Source of the DNA: Vibrio mexicanus | Lineage (GTDB): Bacteria; Pseudomonadota; Gammaproteobacteria; Enterobacterales; Vibrionaceae | Reading direction: 5' to 3' | Assembly (NCBI RefSeq): GCF_001012815.1 | Contig: NZ_JYJP01000070.1 | Span: 1 to 64,000, forward strand | Length of the DNA: 64,000 bases | In this document: in pieces, positions 17,701 through 29,649 of the stretch | How the letters are laid out: every line of letters begins with the position of its first letter | Numbering within the stretch: the stretch's first letter is position 1 | Position numbers and translations under genes: made by a program | Notes under the pieces: generated by a model | The model's input: the letters and a program-made list of their open reading frames with translations, nothing else | What the model was told of the DNA's origin: nothing | The model's database searches: none

Positions 17701-20700
17701 AAGTAATGGCCAAGTGGTGTTCACCTTAACGCTTTCCGACAATGGTCAGTACACCTTTAATTTGAGCCAACCGATTGATCATATTAATGATGTTGATTCG
17801 CTCAGTATTCCATTTGAAGTGATTGCGATTGATGCTGACGGCGATCCATCGGATAATTTCGATTTAGCGATTGAGATAGTCGACGACAAACCAACTCTGA
17901 CAAATTACCAAGGCGACACCTTGGTGGATGAGCATAACCTTGATGGTCAGGGTTCAGAACAGACAGAGGATACCGCTGTTGATGGCACATTCGTCCTAGA
18001 AGAAGGTGCGGATGGTGTTGTTCAGTACACCTTAGCCAATGAAGCGACCGTACTGCAAAATCTCAGGAGTGGCGGGGAAACGCTAAGTTGGGGGACACCA
18101 TCGGTTAATGGCGAGGTTATCACGTATACGGCTCAAACTGCTTCCGGCTCAACTGTGTTTACCCTAACACTCAATGCATCGAACAATACTTACGACTTCA
18201 CTCTGCTTGGCGTGTTGGATCATCCTGTTGCAAATTCGGGTGCTGACGGCGAAGACGATATTCAAATCAACTTCTCTATTACAGCAACGGATTACGATGG
18301 CGACGAAACGCTGCCAATGACTTTGCCAATTAAGGTTCGTGATGATGTTCCAATGTTAACAGAGCGAAATATTTCCCGTGTCGAAGGCGATGGATTCAGC
18401 ACGCAAATATCGATGTTCGATGTCACCACCGACCAAGGTGCTGATGGAGCAAAAGTCACCCTGATTGAGGGGACAACCGAGGGAAGTTCGACCATTTTGT
18501 TTGGTGGTGCTAATGCTACCTATGTAGCAAGTACCGCTATTCAAGAAGGCAGCCAAGACGTTCTTGTTTTCGAAGAAATAGATCTAGGCAATGGAGCGAA
18601 AGAGGTTCGGGAACTGGGCACTCTGCGCATTGACAGTAATGGTGACGTACAATTCAACGCCAATGCGAACTTAGCTCATGGTAACAGTGACATCACTTTC
18701 GCGATCAATGTGACCGCGACCGATGGCGATCTTGATACCTCGACTAAGCCTTTAAACTTCGCGATTAGCACGGTGCCATTCCTATCATCACCCAAGTAGA
18801 TTCTCTGAATCTTGATGAGGCAGGGCTCACTGGCGGTACGGAAGATGGCGTGGCTGTAGTGAGTGATACCGGCAGTATTACTGCTCAGCAAGGCAGTGAC
18901 ATCATAGACCACTTTGAGTTAGAGCCTAATGAGTTCAACCAAGATGGTACGCTGCTGTCGAGCGATCAAGTCGTTCAGTTAGAACTGGTATCAGACACAG
19001 GAGGCGTGTTCCGCTATCAAGGCTTTATAGAAATCGATGGCGCGAAGCAAACGGTATTTAACGTCGCGTTAGATTCGCCAACGCTGGGTGAGTATGAGTT
19101 TACATTGCTTAAACCGTTTGAACATAAAGACGCGGAAGATACCCAATTAACCATTAGCTTACCAGTGTACGCGGTGGATTCAGATGGAGACCGCTCAACC
19201 ATTACGGGAGAGCGAGATGCGACGGCTGCGCAAATTAATATTGTGGTGCAAGATGATGAACATCAGTTAGCTAGCGAATCGTTCTCACTGACCGAACCAA
19301 CAGTGGCAGGCACCGAGATGGTATCCCATGATATTTTCACAAGCCAAGGTGCCGACGGTTCCAACATTACTTCGTTTACCTATGGTGGGGTAAGCTTCAC
19401 ATTAAACACGAATCAGGATGCGGATGCGCCTCAAACCTTTGAGTTTGATGAAGGCGTGTTAACCATTTCCCGTGATGGCTCATTTGGATTTGATGTGGCG
19501 CGCGATATTGACCACAGCGTGAATGAAACCATTACCAAAGACATCGTGTTCACGGCTGTCGATGGTGATGATGACACAGACACGGTTCAAATCTCATTAG
19601 CGATTACCGACGGAGACAGACCAAGCATTACAACCATTCCGAGGGTCGAGTTTGATGAGGCGAACTTGGCCAACGGCTCAGATTTGGACCTTACCGTTAC
19701 GAGTTTAACCAAGTCCATCGTGTATCAAGAAGGCAGTGATGATATTCACTTTTTCGCGGTTGATGTGGATTCGTTCAATTCTGGTGGGACACTTAAATCC
19801 GGTGAATTGGTGGTCGAGATGCGCGAAGACCCCAATAATCCCGGCAGCTACTTGGGTTTCACCACAGATGATGACGACAATGAAACGACCATTTTCACCT
19901 TCGTATTCAATCAATTTGGAGTCGAAGAAAGCACAGACAAAGGCAATTACACATTCACTTTGTTGAAACCATTTGATCATCAGGAAGGGCTAGACACCAA
20001 TAACGTTACCTTTAGTTTACCGATTTATGCGCAAGATACCGATAGAGATCCAACGCCACTCACTCCACTTATTGTCACGTTAACTGATGATGTCCCGACC
20101 ATCGACGACTTGACTGACCAAAGTGATGTCGATCTACAAGAAGACAATATAGGATCTACTGGCGCAGAAGCAACGGGTGCCTTCGTCACCACCGAAGGTG
20201 CGGATGGCGTTGTGAAATATGAGCTCGCCAATGATGATACCGCCACCGATGGTTTCTTGGCTGGCGGGTTCCCAATTACGATTTCTGAAGTGATGAACGT
20301 CTCGGGTTCTACTCAATACCAAGGCTTGAGTAATGGCCAAGTGGTGTTCACCTTAACGCTATCTGACAATGGCCAGTACACCTTTAATTTGAGTAAACCG
20401 ATTGATCATATTAATGACGTTGATTCGCTCAGTATTCCATTTGAAGTGATTGCCATTGATGCTGACGGCGATCCATCGGAGAATTTCGATTTCGCGATTG
20501 AGATAGTCGATGACAAACCAACTCTGACAAATTATCAAGGTGACACCTTGGCGGATGAGCACAACCTTGATGGTCAGGGTTCAGAACAGACAGAGGATAC
20601 CTCTGTTGAAGGCAGATTCGTTCTAGAAGAAGGTGCAGATGGTGTTGTCGAGTACACCTTAGCAAATCAGGACGATGTGTTAGACAACCTAAGAAGTGGC

Positions 20701-23700
20701 GGGGAAACGCTAAGCTGGGCTACTCCGTCGGTTAATGGCGAGGCTATCACGTATACGGCTCAAACTGCTTCTGGCTCGTCTGTGTTCACTCTAACTCTCA
20801 ATGCTCTAAACAATACATACGACTTCACTCTGCTTGGTGTGTTGGATCATCCCGTTGCTAATTCGGCACTAACGGCGAAGACGATATTCAAATCAACTTT
20901 GCTATTGCAGCAACGGATTACGATGGAGACGAGACGCTACCAATAACTCTGCCAATTACGGTTCGTGATGATGTTCCAACCCTGACTGAACAAAGTTTTG
21001 AGCGTTATGAAGGCCAGAACTTCAATAACAGCAAAGTTAATATGTTTGCAACAGATACAGCTGAAGGTGCGGATGGGGCAAGTTTAACGCGAATTGAAGG
21101 GACGACGGATGGCAACTCATCGATCGTGTTTGGTGGCCCTCGTGGCACTTATATCGACAGTGTAGATCTTCGCTCCGGCCGACAAAATATTCGAGTCTAT
21201 GAAGAGATTGATGATGGCAATGGAACGCCTGAGGTTCGTCAGCTTGGTGTGCTTAGAATAAACAGCAATGGCGAGGCTGAGTTCAGAGCCAGTGCTGATT
21301 TAGAGCACAACGGGCAAGATATTGAGTTCTCGATTAATGTTACTGCCACTGATGGCGATTTAGATACGTCGACAATGCCATTGAATGTCAGCATCAGTGA
21401 TAGAGATGCAGCGCCTATATCCCTTAAGGTGGTCACCTTTGAGGATTCCGGTCGTTCCCCGCTGATCAACTATGAAGCGGGAGATGCGCCAGAGTTAGAG
21501 AATCAACAAGACAATCAGGATGGTTTGTCTGATTCACCAGCACAAGTCTCACTTCAGGTTAACCTGTTCGACTATGACAACAACGAGTCCATTGGTGGGT
21601 TAACTATTAAAGCAGGTAACCATCGTGGCGATTTTTACTATCAAGATGAAAGTGGTATATATCATCGTCTCGAAGCCGATGCCACCAGCAATGAGATTAC
21701 ATTTGAATCACCGTTATTGCAGCAAGATATCTCTGTAGTGGATGGACGCGCGACTGCGACGATAGAGAACCTCTACTTTGTACCTGATAGACATTATTCA
21801 ACGGGTAATGGCGGCGTCCGGATAAACTACCAGCTGCAGATTCATAATGATGGTAGCCCCGATCATACGGTTGATTCTAGCTTCCGAATTGAAATAGAAA
21901 GCGTAGCGGACCAAGCGGTTTGGGATGATAGCCGCAGCACGTACTATTACGAAACCGACGAAGACGGCAGTGATGTTAGGTTACAGCTAAGAGCGACCTC
22001 TCAAGACACGAGTTCGCGTGAAACGCTTACCTATGAGTTAACCGTTACAGAAGGCGCGGGATCGTTTGAGATGACAGGCCGAAATGGTCAGGTATTCACA
22101 CCAGACGCCAATGGTATTTACACGATTCCATCTAATCAAATAAACAGAATTACTATCAACCCCAAAGACAATTATGCAGGCAGATAGTGTTCTCTGCAGT
22201 TGCAGTAACTGATGAGCGCAGTAACCATTACGATGATGGTGTGATTAATAAAGATATCATGCGTTCTGACCCTCAGACGATCGTGATTGATGTAACGCCA
22301 GATGCAGATTTGGGCAGTTTTAGAGTGTCTCGTGTTCAAATAAACGAAGACAACATCGATAATCCAGATTACTACGGTGATGACCCTAACTACAAAGCGT
22401 TGACGTTGGATAAGATTGTCACGATGAATCCATCCGTAGATACCGACGGCTCGGAGTCGCTTTTTGTAAGGATCTCTAACTTGCCTCAAGGCGCGAGTCT
22501 AGACTGGATTGGCACTGGTGATGAGGCAATTACTGAACTTGAAATAGAGGGCGTCACTTTTTATGAGATTGCTTACGATGATCTTGTGAAAGTCGATCTT
22601 GTGCCTAAGCAAAACAGCAATGAAGACTTCACCATTACCGTTAATGGTGTCATTAAAGACATCGTTACCCTGTCTGGTGGCGAGGTTGTCGATGAAGAAG
22701 TTCTCGACACGAAAATTGCTCATGTTGAAGTAACTGGTGTTGCGGATATTCCAACTGGACAGACTTTGGGCTCACACTGGACACCTATTGAAGGTGAAGC
22801 CGTTGGTGGTGTAGAAACAACGATAATCGAGAGCCAAGATGGTTCCAGTTCAGCAGTCCTAGATTTTTCGATTATCAGTGGTGAAGCGCTTCCGTATCCC
22901 TTAGACGACTCGGAATCCATCACTGTTCTACTATCAGAGATCCCCGAAGGAGTCGTGATAGAAGATAGCGACGGTACGCAAGTTGACTTGAACTTCGTGG
23001 GTTACGATGCTCGGGCCAACCGATTTACGAAGCGAACATAACGGGGTTAAACAACCAATCGGGTATCGTCATTCGCCCTGTGGATTCGTCGACACAAAAT
23101 ATCCATATCAAAGCCAACATCATTGTTACGGAAAACGATGGGCATGTTGTTAACTTTGAACAACTGGTTCGAGTGAATGTTGAGCCTGTCATTGAAACGA
23201 CTGCGGTTTACCAAAACAGTTCGATTGGTAATGAAGACCGTCGAATTAACATCAATTGGCATCCCGACAGTGATGACTATTTCGATGCTGATGAACATTT
23301 TACCAAGATTACAATCGAGGATATCCCACTCGATACGCAGATCATTGTGAATAACTCAGATGTCTCCGTGAGCGTCACTGATTCGGCCGATGGCATGAGT
23401 CAAGTATTGGTGATTGAACCAAACAGTTTGTCGCATGGGGACTTTACTCAGGCGTCGTTAGTCTCCAACTTTATACAGATGATACCACCCGCGGATTCTA
23501 GTAAGGACTTCACGCTAACCACGGTAGTTGAAATAGAAGAACGCGACCATGAATACACTGCGGACAACATTGTTGGTGAAGGAGGTCGTGTAACTGCCAC
23601 CTTAACGGGCACGGTTAATGTGGTTGTTCGTGCCATTGTAGAAGACGACCTAGACGGCAATAGCCCTGATAACCGTTTGGCCGTGTTTAATGAGGGTGGA

Positions 23701-26700
23701 ACGGCAGAACAAAGCACTATTCTTGCTGACGATAATGGCGTCATTCGATTTACGACCAACAGCAATAATGTCGACACAGACAATGACGGGAATGAGATTT
23801 GGGACGGTGAGTATGTCTTGCGGTATCTCGAAACCGATGCGTCGTCAGATGAAGTTATTACTGACCTAATTATTGAGCTTACAGACATCAATGATAATCC
23901 ACTGCCGGATAATGTGATTAGTCAACTTGTTGTGACAGGTGCGGCCTATGAAGGTGATGGACGTTGGATTATCTTGGATAAAAATGCCTTTAGTGTCAGT
24001 GCGCCTGAGGGTTTAGACCTCACGCCACTTGATAACAATGATGCTAACGCGACCAATCAAATCAAAATGCACATGGACACACTGGTCGCTGATGAAGGGG
24101 AAGACAACAATGAGCGGTCACCAGAAGCTGAGCGCTTTGGCTCTATCACACTAGAGTTTAAGGAGTTTATCGAAGCGGGTGATGAAGTAGCGGCTGCCAT
24201 TACAATTACTCCGGATAGCGTTATTAGTGTTGACGAAGATAGTACGTTTGATCTTGGCAAAGAGCTTGATGACATCATTCAGTTTAATCTCGCCGACGAT
24301 TCTGCTGATGAAGTCACTATTGTACTCAACAGCACTGTGGCGATTGACAACGTTGACTACTCTATTTCACTGACGGGCGGTGAAGTGGACTTCATTAACG
24401 ACCAATATGTTTTTCAAGCAGGCATATCTGACGCCGGCGTGGTTGATTCGCTCTCTGGCCTATTTGTCACTTTACCGAATGACTACTCTGGTGACTTTAG
24501 GCTGCCATTTACTGTGATTACCAAAGACACAACTTCAGGTCATGAACAAACCCGGAATGGCGATGTTGTGATTGAAGTGTCTCCGCTTGTTGATGTGGGT
24601 GCCAATACGCCAAATATCACGTTGGACATTGTTGAGTCACTCGATGCCGATTTAAATACGATTGCGCAAGACGGCAGCGATCCCCTTGGTTTCGAAGACA
24701 CCTTTATCGTGCTTAACCTTGCCTATCAGTTAGGTGACAGGGTGAATGGGGCTGAAGGGGGTGATGAACGACTCAACTCACTGACGCTGACGCTAGATGG
24801 TGATGTTGGCGACTTCTATACAAATGAAGGAATTATCATTGGTCCTTCAATTCCCTTCACAGAAGCGGACATCGCCGCAGGGGCATTGGACAGAATACTG
24901 TTCAAACCTGATGAAAACTACCCAGATTTCTCGAATCAAAATAGAGTGTCGATGACGATTTCCGGTTCGATAATGGATTCAGCAGAGTTTAATGATCCTA
25001 TCACCAACCCAACATCTAATGGTTCTGCCAGTGATAGCGCGACGTTTACCAGTTCTACCAGTTTCGCTGTGACCCCCGTGGTCGATGACGTGAGGGTAAC
25101 GGATGCTGATGGCGACACCTTAACGGTTCTTGAAGTCACTACTGACGAAGATGACGCTGTGCGATTAGGAGAGGCGAGCGGAGCGACGATTTCACTTACG
25201 GATCTGGATGGCTCTGAAAGCTTTGTTTCTTTGAAGCTGACGGGAGTCCCGGAAGGCTTCTCCTTCACTGCTGATTCTGGTTATAACATTAAGAACAATG
25301 GCGATGGTGTCTGGAGTATTCAACTGCCGCCAAATGCTGGGGCTAACTTAGACTTGAGTGCCATCAGCGTGTTGCCGCCAAAGAACTTCAGTGGTGAAGC
25401 AACATTTGGGATGACGGCATTTACACAAGAAGCCTTGCTAGGCGTACCAACTGAAGCCGCAACACTCCCCAATTTTGTGCTAACGGTATTGCCGGTTGGT
25501 GACAGTCTCGATATTGATGCGACAGACCAAATAAGCGGTTTAGAAGGTGAAAATATCGATATAGATATCAAGGCTTCGGTTATCGATCGAGTTAATACGG
25601 GGATGGGCGCAGGCATTCAATCTGAAAATGGGGCGGAAATTATCCGTGTGAGAGTGGAAGATGTACCTGAAGACGCCCGTATCTATTACCCAGATGGCGT
25701 GACGTTGGCTGACTATAACTCAATCACGGGTGTTTGGACACTGACCATTGAAGGACAAGAGTTAGACAAAATTGTTTTCAACTCTGGGCAGCATAATAGT
25801 GATGACGACAATGCCAAGGGTATTGATAGTCCACTCAAAATATCGGTGCTATCTGTTGATCGTGACGCTGATGACAATGAGTATCTGGGTCCTGCTATCA
25901 CTTTCGATGTGGATTTGGTTATTGACCCCGAAAATGACCAACCTACGTTTGTTGATGTAACCGACATTCAAGCAGTAGAAGACATCGCGATTGCCATAGA
26001 CACGTTTACGATCGCAGATATTGACGCTAGTTTCGATGATCCGGATGCAGATTACACGCTTACACTGAGTGTTGATAAAGTAACACTTCAATACACGGAT
26101 TACATTGGAGTTGAATTTGCCTTGATGATTCGGGAAATTTGATGATGACTGGCTCTGTGACTGACATTAATGGCGCATTGGTGTCAGGGAATGTCATGTT
26201 CCATCCAGATCTCAATAGCAATGATGAAAACTCGGGAGGCGCAGTCACCGTCACTGCTCTAGTGAATGATGGTGGTAATAATGGCGCCGTTGATCCTACG
26301 GATACAACAACGTCATCAACCAATCAAACGAGCTTCCAAATTAGTGTTGAGGCGATAAGTGAGTCACCCGTTATTGATGCCGCCGATGTTACAGAAACAG
26401 TTTCGGAAGCCACTCAGCAGCTAATCAGCGGTATAAATGTAGATGACCCAGACTACGTCGGCAGTTTTGTTGGCGAGCTTCTAACCGTCACGCTGGCGGT
26501 AGATGAAGGGTTATTAAACGTAGCAGCACCATTGGGAACAAACATAGCGGTGTCAGGAAATGGAACGAGCGCAGTTACGGCAACAGGAACACTAAGTGAT
26601 CTCAATGCGCTGCTTGATACGCCTGCCGATCCAGCGGGTTTGTACCTCGATGCATCGACTGTTTCTAGCAGTATGGTGAGCCTCACCGTCAGTGCGAAAG

Positions 26701-27689
26701 ATAGTGGTAACCCTTCGGGTATTGTAATCGAAACGACGCCAGTTCAGTACGATATTGCAGTTACGCCCGTTGCCGATGCACCAATACTTGAGATTGAGTC
26801 AGAGCATAGTTATATCCGCAATATTACCGCAAGCCAAACTGCCAGCTCAAATGGCGTGGTCTTGGTCGGTTTGGTTGCTGCTTTAACTGATGCAAGAGAG
26901 ACACTATCCTTAGAAGTCACTGGTTTGCCGACGGGCAGCGTCTTAAGTTCAGATGCAGGAACAGTAACTGAAGAGTCAGGTGTCTGGACTGTTTCAAGTG
27001 AAGCAATCAGCACGCTAACAGTTGCTAATATGCCAATTGGTGAACATTCGCTTGATGTAGTTGCGGTATCGACGGAATCTAATGGTGACAGTGCTGATTC
27101 ATTACCAATTACGATCAGCCTCAAAGTCGTTGCTGATTCTAGTGAGACTGAAACTGGTGATTCTTTAGAGCCCCAGTATGTACTTGGTGATGACCAAGGC
27201 AATACCTTAAATACGAGTCGCGGAAATGATCGTATAGATGCAGGTGGTGGTGTTGATGAACTTAATGGTGGCGCAGGGAATGACACTCTGGATGGAGGCG
27301 AGGGTGATGATGTACTTAATGGCGGCTTAGGCTATGACATTTTGCGCGGTGGAGAAGGCATGGATATCTTCATTTGGCATGAGGTCGATGGCGGCACGAC
27401 GGATGTAATTACTGATTTCCAAATCAATGAAGGAGACAAAATTGACCTTCGAGATTTATTACCGGAACTGCAATCTGACACCGTTAATATGGCCACTTTA
27501 CTGCAGCACATAGACGCGAGTGTTGAAGGTCACAATATCGAAATTCATGTTCATCCTGGCGGTAAGGGGACGGCAGAACAAACCATTTTAGTTGAAGACC
27601 TTGCTCCGCAACTGACCTTAGTCGGTACCGAGTCATCCGATATTGTTGGTGCATTGATTGATCAGCAAGTGATATTGCATGAGCTGTAA
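14743..27689 (+). CDS. Giant RTX adhesin with LapA-type retention module (six frameshifts as sequenced)
   Basis: One gene read through six indels, giving about 4,316 aa when repaired. Order: an N-terminal retention module (MEVEVVRHSVVVEEVSGDVV...) ending DPTEILEATAAGGAGG, where TAAG (residues 122-125) matches the LapG protease site; then many beta-rich T1SS-143/VCBS-like repeats with motifs such as GADGVVKYEL and IDADGDPS; a block duplicated in tandem; non-repeated Ig-like domains; RTX calcium nonapeptides (GGAGNDTLDGGEGDDVLNG); and a C-terminal secretion region (DVITDFQINEGDKIDLRDL). By family it is exported by a type I system and held in the outer membrane until LapG cuts it. The breaks lie near 15268 (one extra G), 18769, 20865, 22184, 23014 and 26120 (one base missing at each). 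GGGGTGA precedes the ATG by 2 nt. No secretion or LapD/LapG gene is in the window. Confidence 0.88.
16133..18771 (+). repeat. Tandem internal repeat of the adhesin, copy 1
   Basis: First of two adjacent coding repeats of about 2,640 bp (880 residues), each holding six T1SS-143-like domains. It begins at GAIPIITQVDSLNLDE and ends just before the same words recur. The two copies share long identical stretches with scattered synonymous and replacement changes. Confidence 0.9.
18772..21405 (+). repeat. Tandem internal repeat of the adhesin, copy 2
   Basis: Second copy, starting at the offset of 2,639 bp (2,640 after restoring one missing base). It stays very close to copy 1 for about 2.1 kb and then diverges through its sixth domain (GADGASLTRIEGTTDGN against GADGAKVTLIEGTTEGS), fading after TATDGDLDTST. 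Confidence 0.88.
27230..27366 (+). repeat. RTX calcium-binding nonapeptide block
   Basis: Four to five consecutive GGxGxDxLx-type units (GGVDELNGG, AGNDTLDGG, EGDDVLNGG, LGYDILRGG, EGMDIFIW) mark the calcium-dependent folding block near the C-terminus, typical of type I-secreted proteins. Confidence 0.9.
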
Positions 27690-27715
27690 TGGTAATTAGT
27701 TAATGGTTAAGAAAT

Positions 27716-27748
27716 ACGCCATCTGAGTATCTGCTAGATGGCGTTTTT
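27716..27748 (+). terminator. Rho-independent terminator after the adhesin
   Basis: Stem ACGCCATCT / AGATGGCGT with an 11-nt loop and a T-run, 27 nt downstream of the adhesin stop codon. Confidence 0.85.
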
Positions 27749-27853
27749 GTTGATGTAGTCAGAGAAAACAGAGAACTTTGAAGTTTGCTCACGCGCATAA
27801 ATCGCAATAGAGGCTAATATAAACTCTGAGGTAAATTGAATATGGTTTGAGTA

Positions 27854-28261
27854 ATGGAAGACTACCAAGACACCTTTCACGAAAGTTATCGACGAATCGA
27901 TATAGACCAAGAGTTTCTAGGTTTCTTTTTAGAGGACTTCTGCGCTTCTAATCCACGATTTGCAGAGCGATTTAGTGAAGTCGATAAAGCTAAGCAGAGT
28001 AAGATGCTCAAAGCATCCATCATCTTGATTTTTAACTCAGCGGACAATCCTTTTATTCGGAATAACGTCGCCATGTTAGGACAAAATCATAAAAAGTTAG
28101 GTCTTAACATTGAACAACATGAGTTGGATGAATGGACTGAGAGCTTGCTACGAACTGTCGGAAAATTTGACCCCTACTTTGACGAAAACGTAGAACAAGC
28201 TTGGCGAAAAACACTCGAGAGAGGATTGAATATTATGTCGGATGAGTGTGTGGTTGATTAG
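27854..28261 (+). CDS. Single-domain globin-like protein
   Basis: A 135-aa all-helical protein fitting the bacterial globin fold: a B/C region FLEDFCASNPRFAERFSEVD, an F-helix LGQNHKKLGLNI with a His placed as the proximal heme ligand, and a G/H region TESLLRTVGKFDP...VEQAWRKTLERGL. Such proteins bind heme and handle O2 or NO, or act as sensors. Here there is no attached signalling domain. It follows the adhesin terminator and is a separate unit. The distal residues are not clear enough to predict the ligand. Confidence 0.75.
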   Translation: MEDYQDTFHESYRRIDIDQEFLGFFLEDFCASNPRFAERFSEVDKAKQSKMLKASIILIFNSADNPFIRNNVAMLGQNHKKLGLNIEQHELDEWTESLLRTVGKFDPYFDENVEQAWRKTLERGLNIMSDECVVD

Positions 28262-28444
28262 AACTAAAGGTTAAACCCTTTTAAAATAGAGGGTTACGTT
28301 TCATCGTTTTGAAGCTTGCTTGTAATATTTCTGTCTTGGAATCTCCGTAGTCTTTACTCCGATACAAACGAGATTGTTCGTTTTGCATTATTTGTCCAGT
28401 TACTACCCTATATTTAGATGGATTCACGTACTTACATCCAGCTT

Positions 28445-28471
28445 AGCCGCTCCTACGAGCGGCTTTTTTTT
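28445..28471 (+). terminator. Orphan Rho-independent terminator
   Basis: Stem AGCCGCTC / GAGCGGCT with a 4-nt loop and a run of eight T. It lies 184 nt after the globin gene and about 190 nt before pirin, with no gene obviously ending at it. It could close a small RNA, a long 3' end or an attenuated leader. The rest of 28262-28662 holds nothing else I can support. Confidence 0.75.
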
Positions 28472-28662
28472 ACAGTGAATTGGATGTTTGTGCTCAATGA
28501 CCAAATCAAGTTCAAATATTTTGAAGAAGAGATTCGATCTAAAGTGGTTTTATCCGTTAGTTATCGCTTTAAGCTAAATGTCATTGAGACAATTCACAGT
28601 GAAGCAGGTGCAACTTAGTTGGCTTGCTTCTTGTACATGTTTGGCCAGAAAAAGGACAGCAA

Positions 28663-29361
28663 ATGATGATTTCAGTAAGACATTCTCAAGATCGCGGCCG
28701 TGCAAACTTCGGTTGGTTAGACAGCAAACACACATTCTCTTTTGGTAGTTACTACGATCCTGAACAAATGGGCTTCTCAACGCTTCGAGTGATTAACGAT
28801 GACATTGTTGAGCCGGGCGCTGGTTTTGATACCCACGGTCACCGCGACATGGAAATCATCAGCTTTGTGCTAGAAGGCAAAATTGCGCACAAGGACAGTG
28901 AAGGCAATGTCCAAGTTTTACCTGCTGGCGAGTTTCAGTTGATGTCAGCAGGATCGGGCATCTACCACAGTGAATACAATGCATCGGATTCAGATAAACT
29001 TCGTTTTCTACAAATTTGGATCCAACCAAACAGCTTTGGTAACAAGCCGGGTTATCAGCAGAAAGATTTCGGCAAAGAAGTGGGGTTAACCACTATTGCC
29101 ACACCAACTGGCGAGAATGGAACGCTGCATATCAAGCAGGACGCCAAGTTGCATCAGTTGATTCTAGATCCCGGAACATCGCTAGAGCTGGATGTTGAAC
29201 AAGGCCGAAAAGTGTATGTTCATCAGGTAGAAGGTGAACTATCGGTTAACGATACCGTGTTGGACGGTGGTGATGGTGCCAAAGTTGAAGATGCTGCAAA
29301 GGTGATTCTCAAGAATGCTGGAAACACCCAAACCACAGCCTTGGTGTTTGAGTTGCCTTAA
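28663..29361 (+). CDS. Pirin family protein
   Basis: A bicupin of 232 aa. The N-terminal cupin has the metal-binding set FDTHGHRDMEIISFVLEG with a later SGIYHSEYN His, as in pirin and YhhW. YhhW-type proteins have quercetin 2,3-dioxygenase activity, but the cellular role is generally unclear. The start is the ATG at 28663 with AAGGA a few bases upstream (a second ATG follows directly); a longer in-frame start at 28624 lacks such a site. Cytoplasmic, monocistronic, closed by a hairpin. Confidence 0.9.
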   Translation: MMISVRHSQDRGRANFGWLDSKHTFSFGSYYDPEQMGFSTLRVINDDIVEPGAGFDTHGHRDMEIISFVLEGKIAHKDSEGNVQVLPAGEFQLMSAGSGIYHSEYNASDSDKLRFLQIWIQPNSFGNKPGYQQKDFGKEVGLTTIATPTGENGTLHIKQDAKLHQLILDPGTSLELDVEQGRKVYVHQVEGELSVNDTVLDGGDGAKVEDAAKVILKNAGNTQTTALVFELP

Positions 29362-29390
29362 TCAAACAGCATTTAGTTTCTTGTAAATGA

Positions 29391-29422
29391 AATGCCAGCC
29401 GGTGATGCAGACTGGTATTTTT
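29391..29422 (+). terminator. Probable terminator after pirin
   Basis: Stem AATGCCAG / CTGGTATT with a 13-nt loop and a T-run, 30 nt beyond the pirin stop codon. Confidence 0.65.
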
Positions 29423-29492
29423 AAGTTTGTGCGAGGTTGTGTTCGGTATCTATCTGCTTGAGTTTTCAAATGAAGATTGTTACGTTGTTTTT

Positions 29493-29546
29493 ATGAACAG
29501 AATTTCCCTGACCACTTCACTTTTATTCTGGTGGCGCTCTATTTAG
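29493..29546 (+). CDS. Trp-rich leader peptide of the auxiliary trpS gene
   Basis: A 17-codon frame encodes MNRISLTTSLLFWWRSI and stops. Tandem Trp codons (TGG TGG) sit four codons before the stop, and a 6-bp hairpin (CGCTCT / AGAGCG, 29535-29550) overlaps the stop codon. A T-run-tailed hairpin follows at 29562-29607, and the next gene is a tryptophanyl-tRNA synthetase. This is the layout of ribosome-mediated attenuation by charged tRNA-Trp. The ribosome-binding site is not obvious. Confidence 0.7.
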   Translation: MNRISLTTSLLFWWRSI

Positions 29547-29561
29547 AGCGGCGCGGAATTC

Positions 29562-29607
29562 TTACATTCTTTGGCTGCTGGTAGGTAGCTAAGTTTGTAA
29601 TCTTTTT
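29562..29607 (+). terminator. Attenuator-like hairpin in the trpS leader
   Basis: Two stacked stems, TTACA (29562-29566) with TGTAA (29596-29600) and TTGGCT (29571-29576) with AGCTAA (29587-29592), are followed by a run of five T. It lies between the leader peptide and trpS, where a conditional terminator would be expected. The competing antiterminator fold is not resolved by eye. Confidence 0.55.
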
Positions 29608-29649
29608 AGTATCTCCAGTAGCGATCTATTCTAACTAGGAGACACTATC

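Noticed and set aside
16133..21405. Direct repeats as a possible CRISPR or mobile repeat array
   Set aside because: The repeats are in frame, kilobase-sized and encode adhesin domains; there are no short uniform repeats with unique spacers.
15260..26130. Programmed ribosomal frameshifting in the adhesin
   Set aside because: Six sites of different sequence, without slippery heptamers or common structure, and the same kind of indel in unrelated genes; sequencing error explains them better.
26810..27286. A 158-codon leftward frame opposite the adhesin C-terminus
   Set aside because: Ser/Pro-rich product of reading repetitive adhesin DNA backwards; no start signals.
28418..28618. A 66-codon rightward frame before pirin
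   Set aside because: It reads straight through a strong terminator hairpin and has no ribosome-binding site.
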